A DNA stretch of 64,000 bases from Vitis vinifera (GCF_030704535.1 NC_081817.1:883001-947000); one strand, 5' to 3'. Counted from the stretch's first letter, positions 23,027-34,443 are shown. Made by a program: numbers and translations. The notes: generated by a model from the sequence alone, not told the origin.

Positions 23027-24469
23027 TTTAGATGGTTTTTCTCAAGGGTAGAAGACAGATTTGTAGGCAAATGTGAGAGGCATACACGTCGTCTTCAGTT
23101 TCCTGTAGAGTTGTGGACAAATGTCCATCTCTTCGTACCATTTTTAAATCAATAGACCCACTTTAATTTAATTTGCTTAGGTTGCTAGGGTTAAAGTGGC
23201 CAATTTGTAAGGAAAAGCAAAATTTCTAGAAGAAAAAAGATGTTCTTTGATTCAAAATTTTCAAATAACATGCATTTGTGTTGATGGTGTGAAATTAGCC
23301 TCTGAGAATTTGTGCAGAGATGATGATATGCATGCAGAATATTTTTGTGCAAGAGAAAAGATTTATTTCATGTTTGTTTGAAGAAGGGGCTACAGATTCA
23401 GATTTTAGAACCTGTCTAATCATAATTTTGAAAATAGATTTTAAAAATAAAATTTTAAAATTAATTTATAAAAATAGTTGTTAATCATTTTAAAAAATAA
23501 GAGTGTTTGATATTATGATTTAAATACAATTTTTTGTTTAACAAAAATCTATTTTTAAATATTTGACCGTTATTTTCTGAAAACAATTTTTAAAAGTAAA
23601 ATAAAATAAAGAATAATTTTTAGATAACAAAATAGTTGATCATGTCTTTTTAAAAACAAAAAAAAAAAAAAATGGGCATGTTTCATCATATTTTTTTAAA
23701 CTTGATTTTAAAAACTATTTTTAATTCAAATAATTTTCTTTTTTTTAAAAAAAAGAACAACTTTAAAAAAATATAACTAAACAACCCCAAAATTCCTTTT
23801 AAGAGCTTATTTATAAGAAATAAATTTTTTTAAATTATTTTCAGTGAAATCATAGTGCATATAACGCAAGAACTGTACTTTCAATTATCTTATATAACAT
23901 ATTAAAAAAACATTAATATTTTAAGTATGTTCTCAAAAATCACCTTATTTTCACAAATAGATGGCAAAAAAAATATTTTTAGTTCAAAATTTATCAAATA
24001 TTTATTGAAAGTTGGAAAATTGTTTCCAAAACAATTTTTAAAACTAATTTTCCAAAGTTTGGAATTCTTCTTTTACATAGACATATAAAATAGAAATATT
24101 ATTGAAATTATAATCCAACCTAAAATTAAATTAGAAGAATCTTAAAATTCTGAAAAAAAAAAAAAAAGGAATTATTATTTATTTAGCTTTCTTATGTGTC
24201 GACCCGTATTTTGCTATCTATGTTCTCATGCAACTTGTTTTTCTATTTGGTGAAAATTTGATTTTTTGAAAAAGACTTGGAATTACAACTTCTTTATTTG
24301 GAAAAAAGATGTCAGCAAAATCCAAATCTGAATCCGGGGTCAAGTTACTTATTAGGAAGGTACGGTGGTGAGTCGTAGCACCCTCAAAGCCCCCATATAC
24401 ATACGGTCTTTACTAAACAAATTAAAAGAATTGTGATAATTAATTAATTAATCATGGTATAGACCCCCT

Positions 24470-24837
24470 CAGCTGGGGGCATTGGCTGGTTTTTATTTTT
24501 ATTCATTTTTTTTTCTTTTCTTCTTCTTTTCTGCTTTCTTTATCCACCCGAGGACGGCTGGAAGTGAAAGGAGGGAAAATGAGTTATCCTTAGGCTGCTG
24601 TAAGGGACAGGGGGCGAACAGTATTTGAGCAGCTGAAGAGGACGAGAAGTAGGCGGGAAAAAAGGAAGAGAGCTGGGCGGGGGGATTTGAGTGGGAGTGG
24701 TATGTTTGGAGGGAGAGGAATATAGCTAGACGGTTTTCATTAGTTTCATGGGCATTAGAGGTGGATTTTAAGGCGTCTGAAGCTGAACAGGGCTTTAGGG
24801 GAGAAGGGTATTCTCAGGTATGTATGAATGTAACAGG
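24470..24837. other. E2 interior, left part: possible captured 5' leader
   Basis: This stretch is not AT-rich like its surroundings and starts with a CT-rich run, followed by purine-rich sequence and a good splice-donor-like site, TCTCAGGTATGTATG, near 24,814. The sequence on the far side of the Gypsy element is T-rich and intron-like. The pair resembles a plant 5' untranslated exon and its intron, so E2 may also carry captured gene sequence. No protein similarity supports it, and the source gene is unknown. Confidence 0.3.
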
Positions 24838-24842
24838 TTCAT

Positions 24843-25391
24843 TGATACGTTCTTCCTGCAAAATGACCAGTTAGCACAAGGGCACTCTTCGAGCGAGTGT
24901 CAGCTCCAATATCTCCAGAACGAAGAAGGGAGAAAACAGAGAAAAGGTTGAGCAGAAAAAGGAAGAATAAGGAAAAGAGAGAAAGTTCAGATCCAAAATC
25001 TCATAGCCTCCATCATGCAGACCTCTCCCGAGAGTTTTATGCCTTCTCTTGGGAAAATCAAAACCAAAGCGACACAACCGTCTAACAGAATTGGTTACAA
25101 CCAGAAATAGTAAATTGCAGGAAAAAAATAAAAAAATAAAAAAACAAACCAAAAGATAAAACCAGAGCTTCACGTCCCTTTCCTTACACGACGTAGTCGT
25201 TCATCCAAATTGGTGGTTTTCTGGGCCTGCGTGGGCCTGAGTTGGACTGGGCCTTGGAATGCTTGGTGACTAGCTAAGTGGCAGCATTGGGCTCTTCCAT
25301 GGGAGGTACTTTAGGTGTATTGGGCTCTTCCACAACGGATGCTTCAGTTGTCTGTACATGTTGCTGTAAAGGAATTGCCACGAATGTATCA
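24843..25391 (-). repeat. 3' LTR of the Gypsy element
   Basis: 549 bp, TGATACG...GTATCA on the plus strand, nearly identical to the other LTR. The integrase frame runs into it and stops at 25,274. It is preceded on the minus strand by a purine-rich tract. Confidence 0.95.
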
Positions 25392-26735
25392 TTCCCCACT
25401 CCATGAAAATCGACCTTGTCCTCAAGGTGGTAATCAGGGTAAAGTCTGCAGAATGCGACAAAATCTTCCCAGGTTGCGTTCTCAGGGTCACTGGCGGTCC
25501 ACTGCACCAGAATTTGTTGGACTTCTTTTCCCTGTCGGAGAATCGTTCGAACAGCACAAACAGCTGCTAGTACTAATAGAGGATGGATGCCCATAGTTTC
25601 GGTCGGGAGTGGATAGACTTCTTCAGGAACGGGTCCTCGAAAAGGCTTAAAGGCAGATATGTGAAACATGGGATGGATCTTGCAGCCACTGGGTAATGCT
25701 AAACGATAAGCGACGGCCCCAATCCGCTCAAGCACTTGGTACGGTCCATAATACCGTTTGGCCAATTTTTGGTAGGGACGATGAGCTGCGGTAGTTTGCC
25801 GATACGGTTGTAAGCGAACAAGAACCATATCTCCTACTTCAAGCTGCAGGTCGCGCCGATGTGCATTGGATTTTTGCGTCATCCGGTGTTGAGCTTGACG
25901 TAGATTCTCCTTCAAGGTACGGAGCAAGGCATCGCGCTCCACAAGTGCCTCATCGAGGGCTTGGATTGAAGTAGAGCCCTGGGTATAAGCCGGAATGATC
26001 GGAGGGGGACGTCCGAATAAGGCCTTAAAAGGAGTCATTTTTAGTCCACTATGATAACTGGAATTATAACAAAATTCAGCCCATCCGAGAAAAGAGATCC
26101 ACGAGTGTGGCTTCTCATTCGTGAATGCACGTAAGTACTGCTCTAGTCCCCGATTGACGACTTCGGACTGCCCGTCCGTTTGTGGGTGGTAAGTCGTACT
26201 ATGGCGCAAGGATGTCCCGCTAAGCTGAAAGAGTGTCTGCCAAAATTTACTCATGAAGACAGGGTCGCGATCGGATATGATCGAACTCGGAAACCCATGA
26301 ATCTTGACCACAATTGTCGCAAAAACTTCCCCTGATTTGGCGGCTGTGAACTGAGTTGGCAAAGCCTCGAAGTGCGCTGACTTGGTGAGACGGTCGACCA
26401 CCACCATGATAACTGTAAAATTGCAGGAAGGGGGTAGGTTGGTAATGAAGTCCATGGTGACTTCGTCTCATACCAACGAAGGAACTGGGAGTGGCTGGAG
26501 GAGTCCAGCTAGTGCTTGGGTTGAATACTTCGTCTGTTGACAAACTAAGCATGCTGAAACATATTGCTCCACATTTGCCCGCATGCGTGGCCAATAAAAA
26601 AAAAGTAGCCAAGCGAACCAAGGTACGTTTTACTCCACCATGACCCGCGAATGGGGTAGCATGAAACTCGTGCAACAGTAGGGCCTTTAAGGAAGAGTTG
26701 GGGCTGATGTAGTATCTATGCTTGAAGAACAACAA
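25274..26735 (-). pseudogene. Gypsy integrase and chromodomain region
   Basis: The open frame 25,274-26,455 begins MDFITNLPPS and carries the integrase core, including VVDRLTKSAHF, SDRDPVF and HPQTDGQSE (catalytic Asp and Asp; the Glu lies in the last motif). The C-terminal part has QLEVGDMVLVRLQPYR, YYGPYQVLERIG and a chromodomain-like segment with QILVQW and NATWED. Upstream, the zinc-binding HHCC region ([20 protein letters not shown]) is in another frame near 26,690, and a TGA stands where the family has Trp just before MDFI. The region is therefore broken at its N-terminal end. Integrase inserts the cDNA; the chromodomain biases target choice in this lineage. Confidence 0.85.
25392..25402 (-). 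promoter_or_regulatory. Polypurine tract of the Gypsy element
   Basis: On the minus strand the bases GGAGTGGGGAA lie directly against the 3' LTR, the position and composition of a plus-strand priming site in LTR retrotransposons. Confidence 0.7.
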
Positions 26736-26822
26736 GCCATCATGAAGGGAATAGTCCGAAGAGAGGGAACCCGTCGTGAACTGTTGATGAAGGGAGACTA
26801 AGTCCGGGAATGTAGAGTTTTC

Positions 26823-28514
26823 CTAACGAAGGGTGGTCAAAAACTCTAAGGAGGGGTGGCTCGAGAACGACAGACATGAAGGCGCGGATAGCGCAGGCTG
26901 TTCCAATTCCTCTTCATGGACCCGAGACAAAGCGTCCGCAGCTTGATTAGCACGCCCCGGCTTATATTCGATTCGAAAATGGTAGCCCAACAACTTCCGG
27001 ATATAAATCTGTTGATCTGGAGTTTGTACCACCTGCTACAATAATTCTTTCATGCTTTTGTGATCCGTTCGGATAATGAAAAACCTGCCCAATAGGTATT
27101 GGCGCCATTTGTGTACTGCCTCAGCAATGGCGTGAAGTTCCTTGAGGTATGTTGATGAAGCTTGTAGGCGCGGACCCAATTTCTTGCTGAAATAAGAGAT
27201 TGGGTGACCTGCTTGCATGAGAACGGCGCCTATTCCCACATTAGACGCGTCAGTTTCGATCACGAAGGTCTCATTGAAATCTGGCAACCGTAAAACTGGC
27301 GCTGCAACCATTGCACTTTTCAGGGCATCAAAAGCCACGGTAACCTCCGGAGTCCAATTAAAAGCGTCTTTGCGTAACAAATCCGTGAGCGGAGCCGCGA
27401 TTGAAGCATAACTGTGAATGAACCACCGATAATAGCCAGTGAGGCCGAGGAAAACTCGGAGGTGCTTCAAGGTGCAGGGTATGGGCCACTTCATCATGGC
27501 ATCGAGTTTTTGCGGATCGGCACGTACCCCGCCAGCAGAAACTATGTGTCCCAGATACTCAATTGTCTCCTGGCAAAAGTGGCATTTGGAGAGCTTGACG
27601 TAAAAACTACCCTTGTGAAGGCAAGTCAAAACCTGCTCCAGATGAGTAACATGCTTAGAAATAATAGTGTTGTAAACCAGAATATCGTAAAAAAAAAAAA
27701 CGATTACAAACTTGCGCAAGAATGCAGCAAACAACTGGTTCATTGTGGCTTGAAAAGTGGATGGGGCATTCAACAGCCCAAAAGGCATGACAAGAAATTC
27801 GTAGTGGCCCTCATGAGTCCGAAACGCTGTTTTATAGACGTCCCTATTATGTACCCTGATTTGGTGGTAACCAGCCCGGAGGTCCAGTTTGCTAAAAATA
27901 GTAGCGCCTCCTAATTCGTCCAAAAGCTCGTCAATGGTTGGAATCGGGAATTTATCTTTGATCGTTACTGCATTGAGAGCGCGGTAATCGACACAAAAGC
28001 GATAGGTACCGTCCTTTTTTTTTTAACCAATAACACCGGAGAGGAGAAAGGACTTTGACTTGGCCAAATTATACCTTGATCAAGCATCTCTCGAATTAAT
28101 TTTTCCATCTCATTTTTTTTGGAAGTGTGGATATCGATAAGGACAAACATTCACTGGCTTTGAATTAGGAATGAGATGGATCTTGTGGTCAATGGTGCAG
28201 TGCGGGGGAAGGCCTGTTGGCGGAAGGAACAGGTCACGAAATTTCTGCAAAGTAGTAGAGATTGCCACGAGCAAGGTATTGGGAAAAATAAGTGTATTCT
28301 CTTTGGTAACCAAAGAGGCAGTTTTCAACTCTTCTGTCGCTAGTGGCTGCAAGACAAACATGCTGTGGACATTTGAACTGTGGATCAGTGCCTGAAATTG
28401 ATTAAAAGAAATCAAGATAGAGGACTGGTGCAAATCCCCATGGAGAATGATCGGACGCCCTTCCCAACAAAACTCCATTGACAGGGCTGTATAATCATGG
28501 GCAACACGACCCAA
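26823..28514 (-). pseudogene. Gypsy reverse transcriptase and RNase H region
   Basis: Reverse transcriptase pieces are [20 protein letters not shown], then [11 protein letters not shown], and, in the long frame 27,036-27,923, SKLDLRAGYHQI and VMPFGLLNAP. Where the catalytic double aspartate should be, the sequence reads VFFFYDIL, so one Asp is lost and the run of F codons is one longer. RNase H follows with FVIETDASNVGIGAVL and FIIRTDHKSMKELL, ending at a TAG (27,033-27,035), after which the same frame continues PDQQIYIRKLLGY. Frame changes near 28,115 and 28,020, and the altered catalytic motif near 27,690, all sit at A/T homopolymers. Confidence 0.85.
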
Positions 28515-29959
28515 TTATTGCAGCCATTGAATACCAAGAACGACATCAGGTCCTTCAATTGGCAGGATAAAAAGATTTAAGGGAAACACATTCCCTTGCA
28601 ACATCAAAGCAACTTGGGGGCAAGTGTGCTGGCAAATTAAATAATCTCCATTGCCAATGTAAACTCGAAATTTAGGTGTTGGCTGAATAGGGAGGCCCAA
28701 ACGCTCCACCAGAGCCGGTTTAATAAAATTGTGAGTACTACCACTGTCGATGAGCACATGGAAGCGATGAGACCCAAACTCACCAACTAAACGAAGGGAG
28801 CGGGGATTACCTTGGCCTGCCAAGGCATTGAGGCTGGAAATGTCGCTCGTGACCAAGTCCTCGGCTGGTTCGGTTGCCACGCCATCATCATCTGTATCCT
28901 CATCAATATCATCCGTCCCTAAAAGAAGCAAAAATTTGTTGCGACAACGATGATTAGCAGAATATTTTTTGTCACAATTATAGCATAATCCCTTTTCGCG
29001 CTTCTCTCGTAACTCATTAGGGGTGAGGCGACGAATAGGTAAAGCAGGGGCCGGAGCTATGGGTGGTGTTTGCTTATGCCCGACCGTTGTCGGTGGTGAG
29101 GCCGAAGCGGGGGTGGCTGTCTGAAACGGGCCCGTCGGAACGGTCGTTACAGCATGTTGTCTAGTGGAACTCTCCGTGGACGTGTTGGCAGCATTGGAAG
29201 AGGACCACTTATGCCAAGGGCGAGCGCTCTACTTGATCTCCTCACAGCGAGTTTCATAGGCTCGAGCTAAGGCAAAAGCCTCCATCAACGTGGACGGCCG
29301 TGAGAAAAGTAGCTCACGACGAATATCCGATTTCAAGCCGGTAATGAAAAAACTAATCAACAACGGCTCAAAAATTCCCATGACTTTATTCATCAGGTCC
29401 TCGAAGGCCGATTGAAATTCCGCCACAATCGAAGTCTGAGTAAGCTTAGAGAGATTACCTTGATGGTCTTCATAGAGGGAAGCTCTGAAACGGTGCTTCA
29501 GACTGAGTAAAAATGCCTTCCACGAAGACAACAGATTATTGGCCTTCATCCATTGATACCAACCTGCTACCGGACCTTCCATATGGAAGGAGACAATCCG
29601 CAGCCGGAGCGGCTCAGGTATTCCATGAAAATAAAAAAATTCCTCAACGCGAAATACCCACCCGTGTGGATCGGTTCCGTTAAACTTCGGAATCTTCATT
29701 TTCATAAAACGTAAGGCAGTGGCTAACTCATTATCTCCAGCACCCATCTCAGTAACAGGCGGCGGGCCGGTGGAGGACCCAGAAGACCCGCAGACGATCC
29801 CGACGATCCATGAAACTGAGAACGGAACTCCTCCAGTCGCGAATCCACAGTAGACATATATTGTTGGAGTATTTGATGAAACGACATCGTTTGGCTCTCA
29901 AATTGAGCTTCAAATTGATCCTGCAAAGCCTTAACCGCTAAAAGCACATCCAAGTCCGC
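28515..29959 (-). pseudogene. Gypsy gag and protease region
   Basis: Gag probably starts at MADLDVLLAVKALQDQ (29,959); the frame shifts by about 29,790 and continues through MKIPKFNGTDPHGWVFRVEE, the usual plant Gypsy capsid word. A TAG at 29,229-29,231 interrupts it. The same frame resumes with a CCHC-like knuckle (CYNCDKKYSANHRC, near 28,960) and then the retropepsin site LIDSGSTHNF (near 28,750) and VVLGIQWL. A TAA at 28,512-28,514 follows. Gag would package the RNA and the protease cut the polyprotein; with these breaks neither can be made at full length. Confidence 0.85.
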
Positions 29960-29969
29960 CATCAAAGGA

Positions 29970-29987
29970 GTCGATGAAAGCACCAAT
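29970..29987 (-). promoter_or_regulatory. Likely primer-binding site of the Gypsy element
   Basis: On the minus strand ATTGGTGCTTTCATCGAC directly follows the end of the 5' LTR, the position of the tRNA primer site. I could not match it to a specific tRNA with confidence. Confidence 0.45.
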
Positions 29988-30536
29988 TGATACGTTCTTC
30001 CTGCAAAATGACCGGTTAGCACAAGGGCACTCTTCGAGCGAGTGTCAGCTCCAATATCTCCAGAACGAAGAAGGGAGAAAACAGAGAAAAGGTTGAGCAG
30101 AAAAAGGAAGAATAAGGAAAAGAGAGAAAGTTCAGATCTAAAATCTCATAGCCTCCATCATGCAGACCTCTCCCGAGAGTTTTATGCCTTCTCTTGGGAA
30201 AATCAAAACCAAAGCGACACAACCGTCTAACAGAATTGGTTACAACCAGAAATAGTAAATTGCAGGAAAAAAATAAAAAAATAAAAAAACAAACCAAAAG
30301 ATAAAACCGGAGCTTCACGTCCCTTTCCTTACACGACGTAGTCGTTCATCCAAGTTGGTGGTTTTCTGGGCCTGCGTGGGCCTGAGTTGGACTGGGCCTT
30401 GGAATGCTTGGTGACTAGCTGAGTGGCAGCATTGGGCTCTTCCGTGGGAGGTACTTTAGGTGTATTGGGCTCTTCCACAACGGATGCTTCAGTTGTCTGT
30501 ACATGTTGCTGTAAAGGGATGGCCACGAATGTATCA
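29988..30536 (-). repeat. 5' LTR of the Gypsy element
   Basis: 549 bp, nearly identical to 24,843-25,391 and bounded by the same TGATACG and GTATCA ends. Promoter and polyadenylation signals are expected here, but I did not identify them. It is immediately followed by the TTCAT target duplication at 30,537-30,541. Confidence 0.95.
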
Positions 30537-30541
30537 TTCAT

Positions 30542-31290
30542 TGTTAGATTTAGATCCTTGCTATCCCTCTGCATTTTTTTTCTTGTTGATATTTTGGATA
30601 TTTGTTGTTTTGCTTGGGGTGGATTGTTGCTTGTTGAGATATAACCTTGAATTCATGTTTGTCATCATCCATCTTAATATGCTCTGTTTCTATTGTGATT
30701 GCGGAATGCTCGAGAAACCCCTCCAATATTTACACTTGATGTTGTTTTTCTCACCTAATGAGAAGATTCACTGATGATTCATGATGTGAAGCTTCCTTTG
30801 AGAACCTTACTATTTGTTTTCTGCTGTGCTCTGTTCCATGTTTTTTTCTTCTTTGTTTTAGCTACTCTTTGTCCTTGGACCGTGTTCAATGCATAGATGG
30901 TGGGAGAGGAGCAACTCTTGGTTTGAGGAAAGCTTCCTAGAAAAACGGGCAGAGAAAACTTTTCGGGGATGGTCCGAAATAGAGAAGAAAGAAGAAATGA
31001 GTTTTTCTGGCGCTTAAGAGGATTCCGAAAATTTTTCGAAGTTGGTTGGTGCTAGTGCTGACTGGTGCTGGCTGGTGTTGGCTGGTGTTGGCTGCTGGCT
31101 GCCGCCGCGGGGAGGTGGTGATCGTGCTGAAGCCAGGCGGGAAGGGAAGCTAGGAAGAAGATGAAGATTTGGTTTGGGCTTGAGATAAGGCACTAGGCCC
31201 AATTTTGTGTTGGTTTTGGCTTTGGGCTTGGGTTTGAATTCGGAGCCCAGACCCAAGCCTATGCTGAAGATGAAGCCCAAAGCCCCATTA
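30542..31290. other. E2 interior, right part
   Basis: The first 350 bp are T-rich and intron-like. A short tandem block of GCTGGTGTTG-type units lies at about 31,050-31,105, and 31,165-31,280 is rich in GGGCTTGGG and GGCCCA words. Open frames such as 31,014-31,280 on the minus strand are low in complexity. No gene is supported. Confidence 0.5.
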
Positions 31291-31603
31291 TTATTATTAT
31301 TATTATTATGCTAGTTTGGGCTTGGGTTTGGGCTTATGGACTTGGGTTTATGATATTATCACTATTATCATTATTATTATTATTACTATTATTATTATTA
31401 TTACCATAGACATTATTATTATTAATTCAATTTTCCAAATCTTATTATTATTATTGTTATTATTGTTATTGTGATTGTCATTATTGTCATTGAAAATCTA
31501 TATTCTCGCAGTTTAATCTCCTAAAGTTCATCTCTTATTATTATTATTTCAAACTCTCAAAATCTTATTATTATTATTATTATTAATTCAAACTTTCAAA
31601 ATC

Positions 31604-31653
<50 letters not shown>

Positions 31654-32020
31654 TCAAACTCTCAAAATCTTATTATTATTATTATTATTAATTCAAATTT
31701 TCAAAATCTTATTGTTATTATTATTAATTCAAACTTTCAAAACCTTATTATTATTATTATCATTAATTAGAACTCTCGAAATCTTATTATTATTATTATT
31801 ATTATTATTAATTCAAACTTTCAAAATCTTATCATTATTATTATTAATTCAAACTTTCGAAATCTTATTATTATTATTATTATTAATTCATACTTTCAAA
31901 ACCTTATTATTATTATTATTACTATTAATTCAAATTTTCGAAATCTTATTGTTATTATTATTATTATTATTATCATTAATTTAAACTTTCAAAATCTTAT
32001 TATTACTATTATTACAAATT
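31286..32020. repeat. TTA trinucleotide array with a higher-order unit
   Basis: Runs of (TTA)n alternate with the spacer AATTCAAACTTTCAAAATC, giving a second-level repeat of roughly 45-75 bp over more than 700 bp. The longest pure TTA run is near 31,604-31,651. Because the unit is three bases, one strand stays open and encodes runs of Leu and Ile, which is not a gene. Confidence 0.85.
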
Positions 32021-32247
32021 CAACTTTCAAAAGTCTATGGTCTCGCAGTTCAATTTCATAAAGTTCGTTTCTCATTTTCTTTAACAAATTTCAATTTAAT
32101 TACCGGAGCTCTAATATTTTAAATTTAATTCCAAATACTCAAATTTTCAAATAAGCTCCAAAGAATCCAATTTTCACTCAAACAGTTTTAATTCTACTTC
32201 GGCTCTCAAATAAACCTTTTGTTTTTCTTGGTTCTACATAAGCATGA

Positions 32248-32860
32248 ATGGAATTTGTGAGACTAATTCGTGCAAGATAGATCGAGCTTTGGTGGGAGCC
32301 CGACACATATGATTTTATGATCGATTGATTGATTGACTGATTTAATTGTCATGCGTGATTGATTTGTTCTGCTTTGTGATATGTATATATTCATCCCATA
32401 TAGATTTACTAACCCCCCTCTTGATAGCGCATATTGGTTCGCCACCTAGGTATGTATTTTCTCGCATCATGGTCACTCCTTGTGCTTGTTTTAATTCTCA
32501 TACGTGCATGATCGATTCGAGTATTCATTGTTTTTCTCATCAATTGTCACATCAGCTTCATTTTATTAGTAGAGACCCGACTTTAGGGACTTAGAGGGGT
32601 GCTATGGTCTTTACCGTACCTTCCCGATAAGTAACCTGACCCCCGAGCCCGATCCGGTTTTTCGTAAGATCACCTTTTCCAAAATAAGGAGTCGCACTTA
32701 GGGTTTTCTTTCTTATTTTGTTTACCCTTTTAAAAATAAAACAAAAATAAGTGGCGACTCCAAGTCATTTTCAAATAATCAATAAAAAATCAATTTTTCA
32801 AATAAAAATCGAGCTCACCATCGAGTGGAAAACGCATGAACCAAAATGCGGGGTCCACAC
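32248..32860 (-). repeat. Right terminal inverted repeat of E2
   Basis: Matches, in the same orientation, the right arm of E1 (17,676-18,286): GGCTTTGGTGGG-type words, GTACCTTCCCGATAAGTAACC, and GTGGCGACTCCAAGTC, ending GGGGTCCACAC. Confidence 0.75.
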
Positions 32861-34344
32861 ATGGATACAAAGATTAAAAGAATAAAACAATATTCACAAA
32901 AATGATGACAAAATAAAACTACAATAATGTTCAAAACAAATGACAATAAAATTATACAAATTGATTTATTGAACTAATTAGAAAAAATGATATTTGAAAG
33001 AATTAGTTTTCCAAAAATTTCAAATTTATTAAGAACAATTTTGAATTAGTGATTTCAATTTATTTATTTACAAAAAAAAATTAATTTATTTTCGATTAAT
33101 GATTTGACTCGATTTTATTTGTATTTAATTTTCAAAAAAAGTTATTTACACTTATTGTATCAAAAAAATTTATAACAAAATTTAAATTTGGTAACAAAAT
33201 TAATTTTACTTACTTTTATCATAAAGGAATGAATTTTCACATTTTTATTTATAAAAGTATTTTGATTCATTTTCATTTAAAAAAAATGATTTATACAAAT
33301 TATTAAAAAAAAAACACACAACTTTATTTGCAAAAGAATTTTTAATTAAAAATGAATTTTTGGGACAACTTTATTTACAAAACAATTTTTAGACAATTTT
33401 TATTAAATAAAGAAATTTTTGGATAATTATTATAAAAAACAATTTTTCAAATTCTATTAAATTTTTTTTTTTGGATTTTTCTAAAAGCATTTTTCTAAAT
33501 TTTTTAACAAAAAAAACTTTCATTTATTAAGAAGAATATTTTAAAATTTTTATTTTACTAGATTATTCCTCTTATTTAACCAGAATTTTTTATTTGTTCA
33601 ATATTCAATTCCGTGCACACTTAATAAATATATATAAACGAACTAATAAAAATAAAACCAAATATTTACTACATTGTTCCTCTTATTTAACCAAAATTTT
33701 TTATTTATTCAATATTCAATATTCAATTCTGTGCACACTTAATAAATATATATAAACGAACTAATAAAAATAAAACCAAATAAAAGTGAAAAATAACAAA
33801 TGTAATCAAATAAACTTACAATAAGTTCAATGTTTTTCTACAACTTTTCGAGTCTCACTTTCTTCCAGGAAATCTTATACTCCACACGATCATAAATTCG
33901 TACTCAGTCAACAAAATTGTAAAATGGGTTTATGCAAAAACAAAAATAGTTCAAATATAAATATATAGGAATATACAAAATTCAAAACAAATATTCAAAC
34001 TCAAATTCAAACTTCAAATTAGTTCAACAAATTAATTAATCAAAATGAGCTTAAATTAATAAATATAACCCAACAGAAATATTCATATCCCAATAGCCTT
34101 ATTCCAAAATTTTCAAGCTAAAATACAAGCATAATTAGTCACACCCAAAATATTACAACACAAAATAAATTCAATTCCACTTAAATTTAATATCCCATTA
34201 TCCAACCATAATTTAATAAACAAACTCAAATTCAAAACCAAAATTAAACCCAATTTATGCTAACCGAATTCACGATCAAAACCAAATCCAATTCAACCAA
34301 TTCAATAAACAAATAACTAAATAAAATAAAATTACCTTTCGTTT
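32861..34344. other. AT-rich spacer before segment C
   Basis: No gene. The stretch is very AT-rich with many ATTTTT and AAATTC words. It includes an imperfect direct repeat of about 115 bp (annotated separately). Minus-strand reading toward 34,330 passes a good donor-like site, AACGAAAGGTAATTTT, at the border with segment C, which might mark an old exon end, but nothing else supports a gene. Confidence 0.5.
33553..33782. repeat. Direct tandem duplication of about 115 bp
   Basis: Two adjacent copies (about 33,553-33,663 and 33,664-33,782) share CCTCTTATTTAACC, a TATTCAATTC word, GTGCACACTTAATAAATATA and ACGAACTAATAAAAATAAAA in the same order. The second copy has an extra ATATTCA. Confidence 0.85.
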
Positions 34345-34369
34345 GAAACCGTGCAATGGGTTTGGGTGT

Positions 34370-34408
34370 TGTGGGTTGTAGGGTAGAGAGAAACAAAGAA
34401 AAATGGAG

Positions 34409-34443
<35 letters not shown>

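Larger units (their letters stand above)
18287..24195. repeat. Segment B of the array (left-truncated)
   Basis: Segment B starts inside the hAT element: its first bases, AATGTTTTTAGTATTTTTG, match the hAT interior of segment C near 36,914. Everything to the left in a full segment is missing. It then follows segment A and D through the Mutator transposase remnant and the kinase gene, and ends where the E2 left arm begins. It lacks the fold-back element of A and the insertion of D. The flank beyond the kinase (23,500-24,190) is AT-rich without a gene. Confidence 0.75.
24843..30536 (-). mobile_element. Chromodomain Ty3/Gypsy LTR retrotransposon nested in E2
   Basis: A nearly complete 5,694-bp element read on the minus strand. 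Two 549-bp LTRs start TGATACG and end GTATCA on the plus strand and are flanked by the 5-bp duplication TTCAT (24,838-24,842 and 30,537-30,541). Between them, in order on the minus strand, are gag with a zinc knuckle, protease, reverse transcriptase, RNase H, integrase and a C-terminal chromodomain-like segment, the order of Gypsy chromoviruses. I count about eight differences between the LTRs, mostly transitions, so the insertion is young. Several stops and frameshifts make it non-autonomous at present. Confidence 0.95.
24196..32860. mobile_element. E2: second long-inverted-repeat element, interrupted by a Gypsy element
   Basis: The left end (GTGTCGACCCGTATTTTGC) and right end (AAAATGCGGGGTCCACAC) are inverted and belong to the E1 family. 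The right arm runs from about 32,248 to 32,860; the left arm is recognisable to about 24,450. Without the nested Gypsy element, E2 would be near 3 kb. Its interior is a non-repeat stretch on both sides of the Gypsy element (24,470-24,837 and 30,542-31,290) followed by a long TTA-rich repeat. No target duplication is visible (left flank CTTTCTTAT, right flank ATGGATACA). No transposase frame is present. Confidence 0.7.

Noticed and set aside
31712..31984. Leu-rich 90-codon frame
   Set aside because: Pure product of the TTA trinucleotide array.
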